The position numbers were made by a program, and so were the translations under genes. Positions 52,152 to 64,000 of a stretch of DNA of 64,000 nucleotides are shown piece after piece (position 1 is the stretch's first letter; each line of letters opens with the position of its first letter). The notes beneath the pieces are model-generated. The model ran no database searches, was not told the origin of the DNA, and saw nothing but the letters and a program-made list of their open reading frames with translations. Source of the stretch: Elephas maximus indicus (lineage: Eukaryota; Chordata; Mammalia; Proboscidea; Elephantidae); the NCBI RefSeq assembly GCF_024166365.1, contig NC_064842.1, positions 15,533,001-15,597,000 of the forward strand, given 5' to 3'.

Positions 52152-52882
52152 ACCATGGTCTCAGGAAACATCTAGCTCAATTGGCATAACATAGTTTGTA
52201 AGGAACATGTTCTACATTCTACTTTGGTGAGTAGTATCTGTGGTCTTAAAAGCCTGTGAGCAGCCATGTAGGATACCCCACTGTTCTCACCCTTTCAGGA
52301 ACAAGGAAGAATGAAGAAAACTAAAGACACAAGGGAAAGATTAGTCCAAAGGACTAATGGACCACAACTACCATGACTTCCACCAGACTGAGACCAATAC
52401 AACTAGATGGTGCCCGGCTACCACCACTGACTGCTCTGACAGGGATCACAATAGAGGGTCCAGGACAGAGCTGGAGAAAAATGTGGAACAAGATTCTAAC
52501 TCAGAAAGAAAGACCAGACTTGCTGGCCTGACAGAGACTGGAGAAATCCTGAAAGTGTGGCCCCCAGACACCCTTTCAGCTCAGTAATGAGGTCACTCCT
52601 GAGGTTCACCCTTCAGCCAAAGATTGAACAGGCCCATGGAACAAAACAAGACTAAAGGGGTGCACCAGCCCTGGGGCAGGAACTGGAAGGCAGGAGGGAA
52701 CAGGAAAGCCGGTAATAGGGAACCCTGGGTTGAGAAGGGAGAGTGTTGATATGCCGTGGGGTTGTTAACCAATGTCATAGAAGAATGTGTGTACTAAGTG
52801 TTTGATGAAAAACCAGTTTGTTCTGTAAACCTTCATCTGAAGTTCAATAAACAAAATAAAATAAAAACAACAACAAGAAAAA
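52152..52882 (+). mobile_element. L1 3' end inserted in an AfroSINE
   Basis: L1 3' UTR (GGACTAATGGACCACAACTA ... TTCAATAAACAAAATAAAAT) flanked by the near-perfect 15-bp duplication GAAAAATCAGCCATT (52137-52151) / GAAAAATCAGCCACT (52883-52897). Confidence 0.85.
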
Positions 52883-52980
52883 GAAAAATCAGCCACTGAA
52901 AGCCCTATGGAGCACAGTTCTACTCTGACACGCATGGGTTTGCAATTAGTTGGAGTCATCTCACCCACAACTGTAGTTTT
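52883..52980 (+). mobile_element. AfroSINE 3' part
   Basis: Continuation of 52005-52151 beyond the L1: CAGTTCTACTCTGACACGCA ... TTGGAGTCATCTCA. Confidence 0.78.
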
Positions 52981-53139
52981 ATTCAAAACTAAGGTTATGT
53001 TGTTCGTAGATGTGAATCCTGTTTTTCACTTATTAATATTATATCCTGGAATATAATAACATTATATTTTGAAGAAATGTTGCTCAAAAACTGTTTTTAA
53101 TGGCTACATGTTTTTTTTTTTTTTTATGGTATACTTTTA

Positions 53140-53345
53140 TGTAATAATAATCTTAACCAGCACATAGGTAACGCTTACTGTGAGCCAAGAACATAATACC
53201 CTTTACAAGTGTCAGCTCATTGGCTCCTCACCACAACCCTCTGAGGAGGGCACTTCATTCTTCCCATTTTACAAACTAGGCACCTGAGGCGCAGAGCAAT
53301 GACGTAACTAGCTAGTAGATGGAGCTGAGATTCAAACCCAGGCCA
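53140..53345 (+). mobile_element. MIR SINE
   Basis: TAACGCTTACTGTGAGCCAA ... GAGCTGAGATTCAAACCCAG. Confidence 0.78.
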
Positions 53346-53639
53346 TCTGTTCCAGAGGGGAGGAAAAATGTGAGGAGGAAAAGCCAAGGGCACTTTGAGA
53401 GAAAATTAAGGTGTGTGTTTGGGAGTTAGGGGGTCTGATGAGCTGGCAATTAATATGATATGTAAAGAATGACTAGGAGTCAGCAGGCAAAGAGAGGGGG
53501 CTCATTGCTTACCACCCCGACTTGGACCCTGGAAACACCCCAGAGGGCACCCAGACTTCTGATGATTATTTTGAAACTTGAAAAAGGAGAAAAATAGGAT
53601 TAATTTCACCTAGACTCCTACAATCTTCGTTTCTCTTTA

Positions 53640-53800
53640 TTCTCTTGGTGGCGTAGTGGTTAAGAGTTGAGCTGACCAAAAAGTCAGCAGTTCAAATCCA
53701 CCATCTGCTCCTTGGAAATCCTATGGGGCAGTTCTACTCTGTCCGATAGGGTCACTATGAGTTAGAATCAACTCGATGGCAACGGGTTTGGTGTTTTTTT
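53640..53800 (+). mobile_element. AfroSINE
   Basis: TTTATTCTCTT occurs at both flanks, as a target duplication. Confidence 0.86.
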
Positions 53801-53871
53801 TTTTTTTATTCTCTTACAACTTTTGTTCATATGGCTACCAAATTTTAATAGATAATCTGTATCCAAGTTGG

Positions 53872-54025
53872 AGCCCTGGTGGCACAGTGGTTAAGAGCTC
53901 AGGCTGTTAACCAAAAGGTCAGCAGTTCGAATCCACCATCTGCTCCTTGGAAACCCTATGGGGCAGTTCTACTCTGTCCTATAGGGTCACTATGAGTTAG
54001 AATCGACTTGATGGCAACAGTGCAG
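53872..54025 (+). mobile_element. AfroSINE
   Basis: GGAGCCCTGGTGGCACAGTG ... CGACTTGATGGCAACAGTG. Confidence 0.86.
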
Positions 54026-55119
54026 GTATATTCACATTTGAAGGATTTTTTTTTTTTAACTTAATAGGATTTCATACACTTCCCTGTTTTACATATTTAC
54101 TATATTTATCATTTCAATGGCTACATACTTTGATTATGTGGGCACACCATAATTCACTTAATGATTTTATTTTTGAATTCTGAAGTTGTTTCCAGTCTTC
54201 ACTATTAGAAACACCACTGCTATAAACATCTTGTTCATAGAGTATACTTCTTTTTTTGATCTATTTCTTTGGGGGTCAATTCACAGATGGTATACTGCCC
54301 TTCAAAAGGTTCACATTTTTGAAGTCTTCAAAAGTAAACAAGTTTATCTCAGAATCCTTAACAGCCCGGGGAATTTTCAAAATGTGTTTTCCTGTCTTGT
54401 TACTAGTATGATAGCTATAAAAATGTCTCCTCAGTATTGTTTTAAGCTGCTCTTCCTTAAATTTTTAATTGTTTTTCATATTTATTGTTTTACTTCTTCT
54501 AGCCTGTGTTATGATGAAAAGGATAATTTTAGATGTCCATCACAGCAACCTTTCAAAGGTAGTATCCTTGCTTATGCCAACAGTTGCAACTTGTCCTTAA
54601 AAATCTTTAGCGTAATTAAGAGAGTGTGGCATCCGTAGGGAGAGAAAATACACCAATCAAACAAAAAAGGAAGCCAGACAGAGACCCGTGACTATATGGA
54701 CACTTGATTTATGACAAAGGTGGCCCAGCATGGCAATGGGGAGGAGTGGTCTTTTCAATAAATAGTGCTGAATCAATTGAGTATCCCTATGGAAAAAAAT
54801 GAAATTGGACCCCTACCTCACGTCATACACACAGATCAATTCCAGGTGGATTATGGACCTCAATATGTAAGGCAGAGCTAGAAAGCTTTTAGAAGAAAAT
54901 GTAGAAGAATATTTGCATGAACTTAGGGTATAATTGCAGGAACTTAGGTTTTTTTTCCGAGGGTAGGACAAATTTTCTTCCATAAGACTCTAAAAGAACT
55001 AATTGTAAAAGAAAAGATTGAACAATTTGACTGTATTAAAATTAGGGACTTCTACTTAGCAAAGATATTTTGATTAAACAGAACCCCAAAAGAGTTAACC
55101 ATAAAGAAAAAATTTCATA

Positions 55120-55400
55120 AATTGTTGCTGTTGTTAGGTGCCATCGAGTCAGTTCCAAATCATACGACCCTACGTGGAACAGGATAAAACACTGCCCGGG
55201 CCTGCGAAGTCCTCACAATGGTTGCTATGCTCGAGCCCATTGTTGCAGCCACTGTGTCAATCCATCTTGTTGAGGGTCTTGCTCTTTTCCGCTGACCCTG
55301 TACTTTACCAAGCATGGTGTCCTTCTCCAGGGACTGGTCCCACCAGACAACAAGTTCAAAGTACGTGAGACAAAGTCTCGCCATCCTTGCTTGATAAGTT
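55120..55400 (-). mobile_element. RTE LINE 3' end
   Basis: Reverse-oriented 3' end (RLCLTYFELVVWWDQSLEKDT; ARPSTRWIDTVAATMGSSI), inserted in an L1. Confidence 0.82.
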
Positions 55401-55787
55401 AGACTGTATTAAATTTAAGATATATTTATCAAAAGACACCATTAAGAGAGTGAAAATTCAAGCCAGAGAGTGGGAGAAGCTATTCACAATTCATATATTT
55501 AACAAATGACTTGCATCTAGAATATATAAAAACTTCCTAAAAGTCAATATTAAAAGAACAGACAATTCAATTAAAAAAAAAAATAGGCAAAATCTTAGAA
55601 CAGCCATGTCACAAAAAGGAGATCCATATGGCCAAGAAGCAAATGAAAAGATGCGTAACTTCATGAGTCGTCAGAGAAATGCAAGTTAAAATACGATGGA
55701 CTATCTATACACTCCCATAATACTGAAAAAGAAAAATACCAAGTGTTGGCATTTCTCCCAATATCTCCAGTATATCCTACGACCAGC

Positions 55788-55990
55788 AAAGGAGCCCTGG
55801 TGGCACAGCGGTTAACTGCCTTTCTGCTAACTGAAAGAAAGGTAGGCAGTTCGAACCCACCAGCTGCTTTGTGGGAGAGATGTGGCAATCTGTTTCGGTA
55901 AAGGTTATCGCCTTGGAAACCTTATGGGCAGTTCTACTTTGTCCTACAGGGTGGCTATGAGTCGGAATCGACTCCATCACAATGAATGTG
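55788..55990 (+). mobile_element. AfroSINE
   Basis: GGAGCCCTGGTGGCACAGCG ... GAGTCGGAATCGACTCCATC. Confidence 0.84.
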
Positions 55991-56112
55991 ACCAGTGTAA
56001 AGAGTCCAGGTGACACAAAGATTAAGAGCTTGGCTGCTGACAAAAAGTTTGGTTTGAAACCACCCAGTGGCTCCACAGGAGGAAGACCTGATAATCAGCT
56101 TCCATAAGATTG

Positions 56113-56493
56113 TTGCAGTTGTTGTGTGCTATAGAGTCGATTCCAACTTGTAGCAATCCTATAGGACAGAGTGGAAACCCTGCTGGTGTAGTGGTTAAGT
56201 GCTACTGTGGCTAACCAAAAAAAAAAAATTGGCAATTCGAATTCACCAAGCGCTCCTTGGAAACTCTGTGGGGCAGTTGTACCCTGTCCTATAGGGTCAC
56301 TATGAGTCAAAATCGACTCGACGGCCACCGGCTTATAGGACAGAGTAGAACTTACCCCATAGGGTTTCCTAGGCTGTGATCTTTACAGGAGCAAATCTCC
56401 AGGTTTTTTCTCCTGCGGAGCCACTGGGTGTGTTCCAACAACCTACCTTTCGGTTAGTAGCCAAGCACTTAACCATTGCACTACCAGGGCTCC
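56113..56493 (-). mobile_element. AfroSINE, middle of the nest
   Basis: Reverse copy in two parts, 56113-56172 and 56347-56493. Confidence 0.8.
56173..56333 (+). mobile_element. AfroSINE, innermost of the nest
   Basis: Perfect 13-bp duplication TATAGGACAGAGT (56160-56172 and 56334-56346). Confidence 0.9.
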
Positions 56494-56764
56494 TTTCGTA
56501 AAGATTACAGCCAAGAAAACCCTATGGGGCAGTTCTACTGTGTCACATGGGGCTACTATGAGTCAGAATCCTCCAGGGCACCCAACAGCAATAACAATAT
56601 GACCAGCATGGTGTATACCCAACAGAAACACGTCAGTGTATTGATTAAAGCATGTACTAGAATGGTGACAGCGACACTATTGATAATACCCCAAGATGGG
56701 AAACAACCCAAGTGTTATCAATAGCTGAATAGATAAATTGTCACGAAATGGGATACTGTAAAGC

Positions 56765-57335
56765 AGCAGGCAAGGGCAGCAGTCAAGAAATCAAATGAGG
56801 TATTGCGTTGGGCAAATCTGCAAAAGACCTCTTTTAAGTGTTCAAAAGCAAAGGTGTCTTTGAGGACTAAGGTGTGCCTGACCCAAGCCATGGTATTTTC
56901 AATAGCTTCATATGCATGTGAAAGCTGGGCAATGAATAAGGAAGATCAAAGAAGAATCGATGCATTTGAAGTATGGTGTTGGTGGGAAATGTTGACTATA
57001 CCATGAACCGCCAGAAGAACAAACAAATCCATCTTGGAAGAAGTACAGCCAGAATGCTCCTTAGAAGAGAGGATGGGGAGACTTTGTCTCTTGTACTTTG
57101 GACATGTTATCAGGAGGGACCAGTCTATAGAGAAGGACATCATGCTTGGTAAAATAGAGGTCATTGAAAAAGAGGAAGGCCCTTGATGAGATGGATTGAC
57201 ACAGTGCCTGCAACAATGAGCTGAAACATAGCAATGGCTGTAAGGATGGTACAGGATGAGGCAGTGTTTTATTCGGTTGTATATAAGGTCGCTAGGAGTC
57301 GGACCTGATGCATGGCACCTAACAACATAAAGCAA
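56765..57335 (+). mobile_element. RTE LINE 3' fragment
   Basis: C-terminal RTE sequence (KVSLRTKVCLTQAMVFSIASYACESW...) with stops, inserted in an older L1. Confidence 0.82.
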
Positions 57336-58089
57336 CAAAAATTAATGAATGATGACTACTCAAAACAATATGCTGAATCTCAGATACATATGCACAAAGG
57401 AGTGCTTACTTCATATTCCATTTATATAAATTCCAAGAACAGGTATGAATGATTTATGGTGTTAAAAGTCAGAATAGTGGCTACCCTTGGGGAGGTGATG
57501 ACCAGGAGGGGACATAAAGGGGTTTTGGGGATGCTGGTGACACAGCTCATTTGTTAAAAAATATGTGTATTGTACATTATGACTTATTCACTTTTCTGTC
57601 GGTAGGTTATATTTCAATAAGAAGATTATTTTAGGACACCATAAATGAAAAGGCAAGCCAAGAGTAGAATGAGATATTTGCAACACATGTAAAAATATAT
57701 ATTAGAGTATATCACTTAGATCTTTGCATGTTCTTTAATTGAAGTCAGTAGAGGCTTTTTTTTTTTTTAATGATCTCTTCATCTTTTTGTAACTACCTAT
57801 TTCTCTGCATTTCTACAGAAATATGTAATTTGAAAAAAAAACTGCTTTTTGTATTTACTGAGTAGATTCCCCCCCCCCCCACAAACTTTTAGATGTAAAA
57901 GAACGGAACTTTTCCTATTTCTCTAGAAAAACAAGTTCAGATAATTTTTAACTTATGTTGTCCTTGGCTTCCTTTTCTCTGAGGGTAAAAGATTTGATAT
58001 TTTTATTTTTAAAGCTCCTAATTTTTGCCCATGTTGTTAATTTCTCTGTCTCTTTACATCTTTACAAAATTAGTAGGAAGCAAGGAGGA

Positions 58090-58290
58090 GATGAGAGTCC
58101 CTGGTGGTGCAAATAGTTAACTTGCTTGGCTGCTAATTGAAAGGTTGGAGGTTCAAGTCCATCCAGAGATGCCTTGGAAGAAGGGCCTGGTGATCTACTT
58201 CAAAAAAATCATCCATTGAAAACTCTGTGGTGTACAATTCTACCCTGACACACACGGGGCGCCATGAGTTGGGGTCCACTCGATGGCAAC
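58090..58290 (+). mobile_element. AfroSINE variant
   Basis: GAGAGTCCCTGGTGGTGCAA ... TCCACTCGATGGCAACTGG. Confidence 0.82.
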
Positions 58291-58834
58291 TGGAAGCAGA
58301 GGATGGATGCTGCTTACGTGAGGAGGACCTGAGACCTTTAGTGTGGCTCTATATCAGGTTTGGACCTGAGGAAGAGGAGGAGAGGAGGCAAACCGGGATT
58401 CCTAACAATGGAGTCAGCCCTTTCTCAGGCCTTACACCACCTTGTAACATTAGCATTTTTATAAATGAGCAGTTAAGACAATAGAACCAGGGACCACAAA
58501 TCACACTGACCAGACAGTCTGACAGTGCCAGCCAGCCAGGCGTTCACCGACACGTCCTTACTGAGCCCTGCAGGAGCAGTGACCCAGACGACAGGCCTGC
58601 ATCCTCATAAGGTTCACATTCCAGTGGCAGAGACAGACAATAAACAAGCCACCAAAGAAACAAGATAATGAGAAGGAAGTAAACAGTGATGAAAGAGAGA
58701 GTGACCAGGGAGGCCTCGCTGAGAACGCTCCAGCAGGGAGAGGGCCGAGGACGGTCATTCCAGGCAGTGAGACAGTGTGGCTTATTCCAGGATCCGGAGG
58801 CAGCCCCTGTGGATGAAGTACAGGGGGGCGGGGG

Positions 58835-59348
58835 CTGCAAAAGACCTTTTAAAAGTGTTAAAAAGCAAAGATTTCACTTCGAGGACTAAGGTGTGCCTTA
58901 AGCCATGGTATTTTCAATCACCTTATATGCATGCAAAAGCTGGACAATGAATAAGGAAGACCGAGGAAGAATAGACGCCTTTGAACTATGGTGTTGGAGA
59001 AGAAGAATGAATATACTATGGAATGCCAGAAGAATGAACAAATCTGTCATGGAAAAGGTACAACCAGGATGTTCCTTAGAAGTGAGGATGGTGAGACCTC
59101 GTCTCTCATACTTTGGACATGTTATCAGGAGGGACCATTCCTTGGAGAGGGACATCATGCTTGCTAAAGTGGAGGATCAGTGAAAAATAGTAATACTCTC
59201 CATGAAATGGATTGGCACAGCGTCTGCAACAATGGGCTCAGGCATAACAACGATTGTGAGGATGGCTCAGGACTGGGCACTGTTTTGTTCTGTTAGACAG
59301 AGGGTCACTATGAGTCGGAACCAACTCAATGGCACTTAACAACAACGG
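58835..59348 (+). mobile_element. RTE LINE 3' fragment
   Basis: Matches the last about 510 bp of the other RTE copies (ITLYACKSWTMNKEDRGRI; RLSYFGHVIRRDHSLERDI), ending in AACAACAAC. Confidence 0.82.
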
Positions 59349-59394
59349 CAGGTTTTCTTGTTTGTTTGATTTGCAGTTTTAAAAGATAAATTCT

Positions 59395-59850
59395 GTCATG
59401 GCAGCCAAAAGGTAGGAACAACCCAAGCGTCCATCAACAGATGAATGCATAAACAAAATGTGGTACATAGTACGATGGGATATTACTTATCCATGAAGAG
59501 AGATGAAGTCCTGATGCTACAACATGAATGAACCCTGAAAAAATTACGCTGAGTGAAATAAATCAGTCACAAAGACAAGTATTGTATAATGTCACTTACA
59601 TGAGCTATCCAGAGCAGGCAAATCCACAAAGACCAACGGGGTCACCAGGAGCAGATGGGAGGGAAGGAGGGGGAGTCGTTGCTTAAGGGTCACTGAGTTT
59701 CTTGTTGGGGTGATGAAACATTTTTGCAAGTGAACAATGGTGATGTTTGCACGATACTGTGAATGTAATTAATGCCACTGAATTTTACACTTACAAATTG
59801 TTAAAATGGTAAATTTTTCTTATATTTTACCACAATAAAATTAAAAAAAG
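59395..59850 (+). mobile_element. L1M 3' end
   Basis: CAACCCAAGCGTCCATCAAC ... ATTTTACCACAATAAAATTA plus A-run, the standard end of L1MA/MB-like elements. Confidence 0.8.
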
Positions 59851-60446
59851 ATAATTCTGCCAACTGTGTGGAGGGGTTGGGGTTCATGAGAGGGAGCAAA
59901 GGGAGGCCTCAGAAGGCCACAGTACCAGTCTACCTTGTAGGGGATGGGGGAGACCTGGAGAGGCAGTGGCTGTGGTGTGGTGAGAAGTGGGCAGAGTTGT
60001 CATCCAGGTCACCCAGGACTTGGTGATAGGTTGGACTGGGGGGCGAGGGAGGGAGAAGTCAATATGTTTGGGGTATGATAATGATGGTTTGGGATCTAAG
60101 AATGATAAACGACAGTAACAGAATATGAAATGAAATAGCGAGAAAGCATTCTAAAATAAGTTGTGCTAGCAAGGTATTTCATATGTTTTAATTTTCAGAA
60201 TAACTTTGAATGCTGTTGTATTAAAAATGATATGTCATTTTTTAATCAGAAGATTTTAAAATCTACATTGCCAAACCCACGTATCAGCCTTGAAGCACAG
60301 CCTGTACCAAGCACAGGACACTGGCTTCAGAGTCCACACCCACAAGCTCTCATGCCAGCAGGGTCTGGTTCATTGACTCTATTTTTTGAGAGCAAAAAAA
60401 CCCCCAAAAAGCAGAAGGCGATAGTTTCAGTCCCTAAGTACCTAGA

Positions 60447-60640
60447 AGAGTCCCTGGGTGGTACAAATGGTTAACTCTTGGCTGCTAATCGAAAGGTTGA
60501 AGATGCCTCAGATGAAAGGCCTGGTGATCTACTTCCCAAAAGCCAGCCACTGAAAACCCAGTGGAGCACAGTTCTACTCTGACACTCATGGGGTCGCGAT
60601 GAGTCGGAGTCAACTCCACGGCCACTGGTTTATTTTACAG
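60447..60640 (+). mobile_element. AfroSINE variant, internally short
   Basis: GAGTCCCTGGGTGGTACAAA ... GAGTCAACTCCACGGCCACT; the box-B region is deleted. Confidence 0.8.
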
Positions 60641-61254
60641 ATAAGGAATATGAGGCTTACAGACGTTAACTGAACTGTTAATCTGCCCTCACCGCTGGCA
60701 AAACGGCCCCCGCCAATCAGCCAAATGTGACCCTCTGTCCTTGGGGGTCTTTGCCCAGCTGGGGAGGTTTGTCTCTCTGAGCCGTCCAGGACCCAGAGGC
60801 CCGGGTGGCACCAGTGAGCTCCTAGGGGAGGGGTGGGCAAACACAAGGCCACTTCACAACAAGGAAAGGCTCTCAGTCCCCAAGTGAGCCGGCGCTGGGG
60901 TGGAAGGAAGGTCAGGGAAGGGACCTCTTCCAAAAACCTTTTTGGGGGGCCGACAGAGGCAGAGAGAAGAGCAGAGGCCCTGAGGCCCTTTCTGGCACCA
61001 TCTTTCCTGGGTGGGGCAGGCTTGGCTGGCTGAGATTGCTGGCTGCTGTAGGCCACGTCTAGAGAAGCCATGCCCAGCCCCTCAGTGGGGCTCCAAGACC
61101 GAACATCCTGCTGAGAAAGAACCCAACGTAGACACTGCCAGACTCGTGGAAGGTTAGGGGAGGGTCAGCCGGGCCAAGGAGTCCCACAGGGGTTGGAAAT
61201 AGTCAGGTGGAAGGGACCCAGAGTGGAAGACCTCAGTGTCACCCCCTCTTCTGC
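60641..61254. other. Unique GC-rich intergenic sequence
   Basis: A 153-codon minus-strand ORF here shows no recognisable domain and is not supported as a gene. Confidence 0.45.
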
Positions 61255-61425
61255 CTTCTCTGAGCTATGGGCCCTTGGGCTGATTATTTAATGTTTGTAA
61301 GCCTTGGTTTCCTCCTCTGTAAAATGGGGATGATAACAGCATCTACTTTGAAGGTTGTTGTGAGGAGCCAATTAGATAAGGTATTTGAACAGTGTTTCTA
61401 CTCAGATTGTGTGTTTATTTGGAAA
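61255..61425 (+). mobile_element. MIR fragment
   Basis: CTTGGTTTCCTCCTCTGTAA ... GATGATAACAGCATCTACTT. Confidence 0.68.
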
Positions 61426-61684
61426 AGGGTCAGCAAGGACTATGGAGATGGTGGGGGCAAAGGGCAGCAGCTAAAGCCTCCTTACCTTAGCCAGGCACCA
61501 CCACCTACCTGAAAGGATTTTACAAATGGATATGTGACATACAAATGCTATCTCTAACTTAAAAGCACCTCGTTTTACAGCTGTGTTTTGCCTGGGGTGA
61601 GGGTCGGGTTTCTTTCAAAACCCAGAACCCAAGTCACCTCCAAGTGACTCAGATGGGGTAGGTCACACTTCCTTCTATGTACAT

Positions 61685-62050
61685 ACTTCATTCCACCACC
61701 GGCCTGTCAGTTTGTCCTAGGGTGGTGGCTTAGGCATTGCTCTGATGCTGGAAGCTGTGCCACGGGTATATCGAATACCAGCAGGGTCACCATGGTGAAC
61801 AGGTTTCAGAGGAGCTTAAAGACTAGGAAAAAAGGCCTGGAGATCTACTTCTGAAAATTAGCCAATGAAAACCTTATGAATCACAACAGAATATTGTCCG
61901 ATATAGTGCCCCCTGGGTTAGAAAACACCACACTGCGGCAGTGAACTCAGGCTGATGATCATGAAGTTGGCATGGAACTGGGCTACGTCTTGTTCTGTTG
62001 TACGTGGGGTTACCATGAGTCGGAGCTGACTTGGCTGCAACTAACAACAC
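61685..62050 (+). mobile_element. tRNA-Gly-SINE family copy
   Basis: Lacks the tRNA head; has CACCGGCCTGTCAGTTTGTC, CAGGTTTCAGAGGAGCTTAA and a tail ending TCGGAGCTGACTTGGCTGCA. Confidence 0.68.
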
Positions 62051-62411
62051 ACTTCATTATTGCATAATATTGTTGTGATCACATAGACTGCTTTTGTTAC
62101 TAGATTTGAGCTCGCTGTGCAAGAAAGTTATCCCCAAGGCCTGATGCAGGGCAGAGCTCAGGGTAGGAGCTCAAAAGGTATTTGTTGAATAAAGTTGAGC
62201 CAAATCATAGTGGCATATTCCACCAAGAAAGCCTTAACATTTTTTACTATTGTAAAAGTAACCTGATTATAGAACATTTAGGGAACATAGGAGATTGGAA
62301 AGAGGGGGAAATAATCCATTTCTGCTTTCCCCAATGTCCTTCCAGGCATTTTTTTTCCTAGGCCTAATTTTGTTTTTACGTAATGATTTTGCAGCCTCTG
62401 TATAAATTTTC

Positions 62412-63400
62412 CCAGAACACTTAGTTGTGCTCATGCAGAACCTGTACATAGACCAAGAGACAGTCGTTCGAACAGAACAAGGGGATACTGCGTGGCTTAA
62501 AACCAGGAAAGGTGTGCGTCAGGGCTGTATCCTTTCACCATACGTATTCAACCTGTATGCTGAGCAAATAATCCGAGAAGCTGGACTATATGAAGACAAA
62601 CATGGCACCAGGATTGGAGGAAGACTCATTAACAACCTGTGTTATGCAGATAGTATCACCTTGCTTGCTGAAAGTGAAGAGGACATGAAACACTTACTGA
62701 GGAGGATCAAAGACCACAGCCTTCATTTGATTATACCTCAACATAAAGAAAACAAAAATCCTCACAACTGGACCGAAAACAAACAACATGATAAATGGAA
62801 AAAAGATTGACGTTGTTAAGAATTTCATTTTCCTTGGATCCACAATCAACTCCCTTGGAAACAGCAGTCAAGAAGTCAAATGACATACTGAGTTGGGCAA
62901 ATCTGTTGCAAAAGATCTCTCTAAAGTGTTAAGAAGCCAAGATGTCACTGTGAGGACTAAGGTGCACCTGGCCCAAGTCATGGTATTTTCAACTGCCTCA
63001 TATGCATGCAAAAGCCAGACAATGAATAAGAAAGACAAAAGAAGAATTGATGCCTTTGAATTATGGTATTGGTGAAGAATGTCGAGTATACCATGGACTG
63101 CCAGATGAACAAACAAATCCGTCTTGGAAGAAGTACAGCCAGAATGCTCCTTGGAAGCAAATCTTTGGACATATTATTAAGAGGGACCAGTCCCTGGAGA
63201 ACAACATTATGCTTGGTAAGGTGGAGGGTCGGAGAAGAAGAGGAAGACCCTCAATGAGATGGATTGACACAGTGGCTGAAACAATGGACTTGAACACAGC
63301 AAAGATTGTGGGGATGGCGCAGGACTAGGCAGTGTTTCATTCTGTTGTACATAGGATCTCTGAGCTGGAACCGAGTCCATAAGCACCTAACAAAATACAT
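62412..63400 (+). mobile_element. RTE LINE fragment
   Basis: Begins within the RT domain (EHLVVLMQNLYIDQETVVRT). KGVRQGCILSPYVFNLYAEQ is intact, but the catalytic box reads CYADSITLL. Then frameshifted C-terminal segments (GRRRRGRPSMRWIDTVAETM) and the 3' end. Confidence 0.87.
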
Positions 63401-63744
63401 ACAAGTTTTATTATCTGGCCTCTTTTAACATTACAACAGGTGCAGTGTTTCATTCTTGTATCTCGGCATCATTTTTTATCCTATTTTTTTCCCCCGCTTC
63501 ACTCATGATCAACCCATTTTTCCAAAAATCATGTTTCCACACAGTGACATAAAGAAATAGACTAGAAGCTTTCAAATCTGTTTCAATGATAGATCTTTTT
63601 ATAAATGAAGTCTTATGTAGAACTCCAGCATAAAAGAAGATAACCATGATATTTTATTCAAATACATTTGTTTTCTAAGTCAAAGCCTGTTGTTTACGTA
63701 TGATAATACCAATCAATAAGCAGGATAAGTTTGTTTTTTTTAAA

Positions 63745-63960
63745 TAATATTTTGTTGTATTTTTGTGAAAGTTTACACAGCAAATTAGGTTCCCATTTGA
63801 CAATTTCCACACAAATTGTTCAGTAACATTAGTTATGTTTTCACATTGTGTCAACATTCTCATTAATTGCATTCTGGTTGTTCCGTTTCCAGTGCTCTAG
63901 TTTCCCTGCCCCCTTGTCTTCTCATCTTTGCTTTTGGTCTTATTTAAATGGTTTTTTGGT
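63745..63960 (-). mobile_element. L1 3' end, antisense
   Basis: Same subfamily as 11371-11788 in reverse (GTGAAAGTTTACACAGCAAA; CTAGTTTCCCTGCCCCCTTG). T-rich low-complexity sequence follows to the window end. Confidence 0.72.
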
Positions 63961-64000
63961 TTTTGTTTTTGAATAGTTTTTTTTTTTTTTTCATTTTTTT

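Larger units (their letters stand above)
55995..56595 (+). mobile_element. AfroSINE, outermost of a three-level nest
   Basis: Present as 55995-56112 and 56494-56595 (GAGTCCAGGTGACACAAAGA; CTATGGGGCAGTTCTACTGT). Confidence 0.76.
54640..57630 (+). mobile_element. L1M ORF2 end and 3' UTR, heavily interrupted
   Basis: L1 pieces at 54640-55115, 55405-55785, 56598-56762 and 57335-57630 (ACAAAGGTGGCCCAGCATGG; CTGTATTAAAATTAGGGACT; GGTTATATTTCAATAAGAAG). RTE and SINE copies fill the gaps. Confidence 0.75.

Noticed and set aside
60610-61071. 153-codon minus-strand ORF
   Set aside because: No domain, proline/serine-rich composition and the right part overlaps a SINE edge; no splice or promoter support.

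Overview
The window is mammalian nuclear DNA, almost certainly from an afrotherian (elephant, manatee, hyrax or relative). The evidence is the dominant dispersed repeat: dozens of copies of a tRNA-derived SINE with a box-B-like GGTTCGAATCC, a body reading about CTATGGGGCAGTTCTACTC and GACTC(G/A)ACGGCAACGGG, and a T-rich tail. This is the AfroSINE family. RTE-type LINE fragments that share its 3' sequence, and a tRNA-Gly-derived SINE, occur alongside it. Older mammal-wide repeats (MIR, L2, L1M, MaLR/MLT1-type LTRs, Tigger) are also present.

Only two intact protein-coding genes are recognisable, both on the minus strand. PYCR2 (coding 13129-17140, seven coding exons, 320 aa) makes mitochondrial pyrroline-5-carboxylate reductase and starts in a CpG island at about 17.03-17.66 kb. 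A LEFTY gene (coding 29252-33301, four exons, 367 aa) encodes the secreted Nodal antagonist and has a TATA promoter at about 33.4 kb. Order and orientation match human 1q42 (LEFTY1-PYCR2-LEFTY2, all in the same direction), so this is the LEFTY2-position gene. A LEFTY1 equivalent would lie off the left edge, and the next right-hand gene (SDE2 in human) is not reached. The two genes are not functionally linked.

Layout: 1-12.3 kb is intergenic and repeat-rich. 12.4-17.7 kb is PYCR2 and its promoter. 17.7-28.7 kb is intergenic (Tigger, LTRs, L1). 28.8-33.4 kb is LEFTY. 33.5-39 kb is comparatively repeat-poor and holds a candidate Nodal-responsive left-side enhancer, two identical FoxH1-type motifs at 37165-37256. 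39-64 kb is a dense nest of retroelements, including an RPL27 retropseudogene (42.96-44.08 kb) split by an L1 insertion that carries an apparent 3' transduction, several 3'-truncated RTE copies and a three-level SINE-in-SINE nest.

The most unusual points are a 41-bp tandem repeat that multiplies the LEFTY exon 3 splice donor, the paired FoxH1 sites upstream of LEFTY, and the L1 3' transduction. I found no novel multi-gene system. Repeat boundaries are approximate except where target-site duplications are given.
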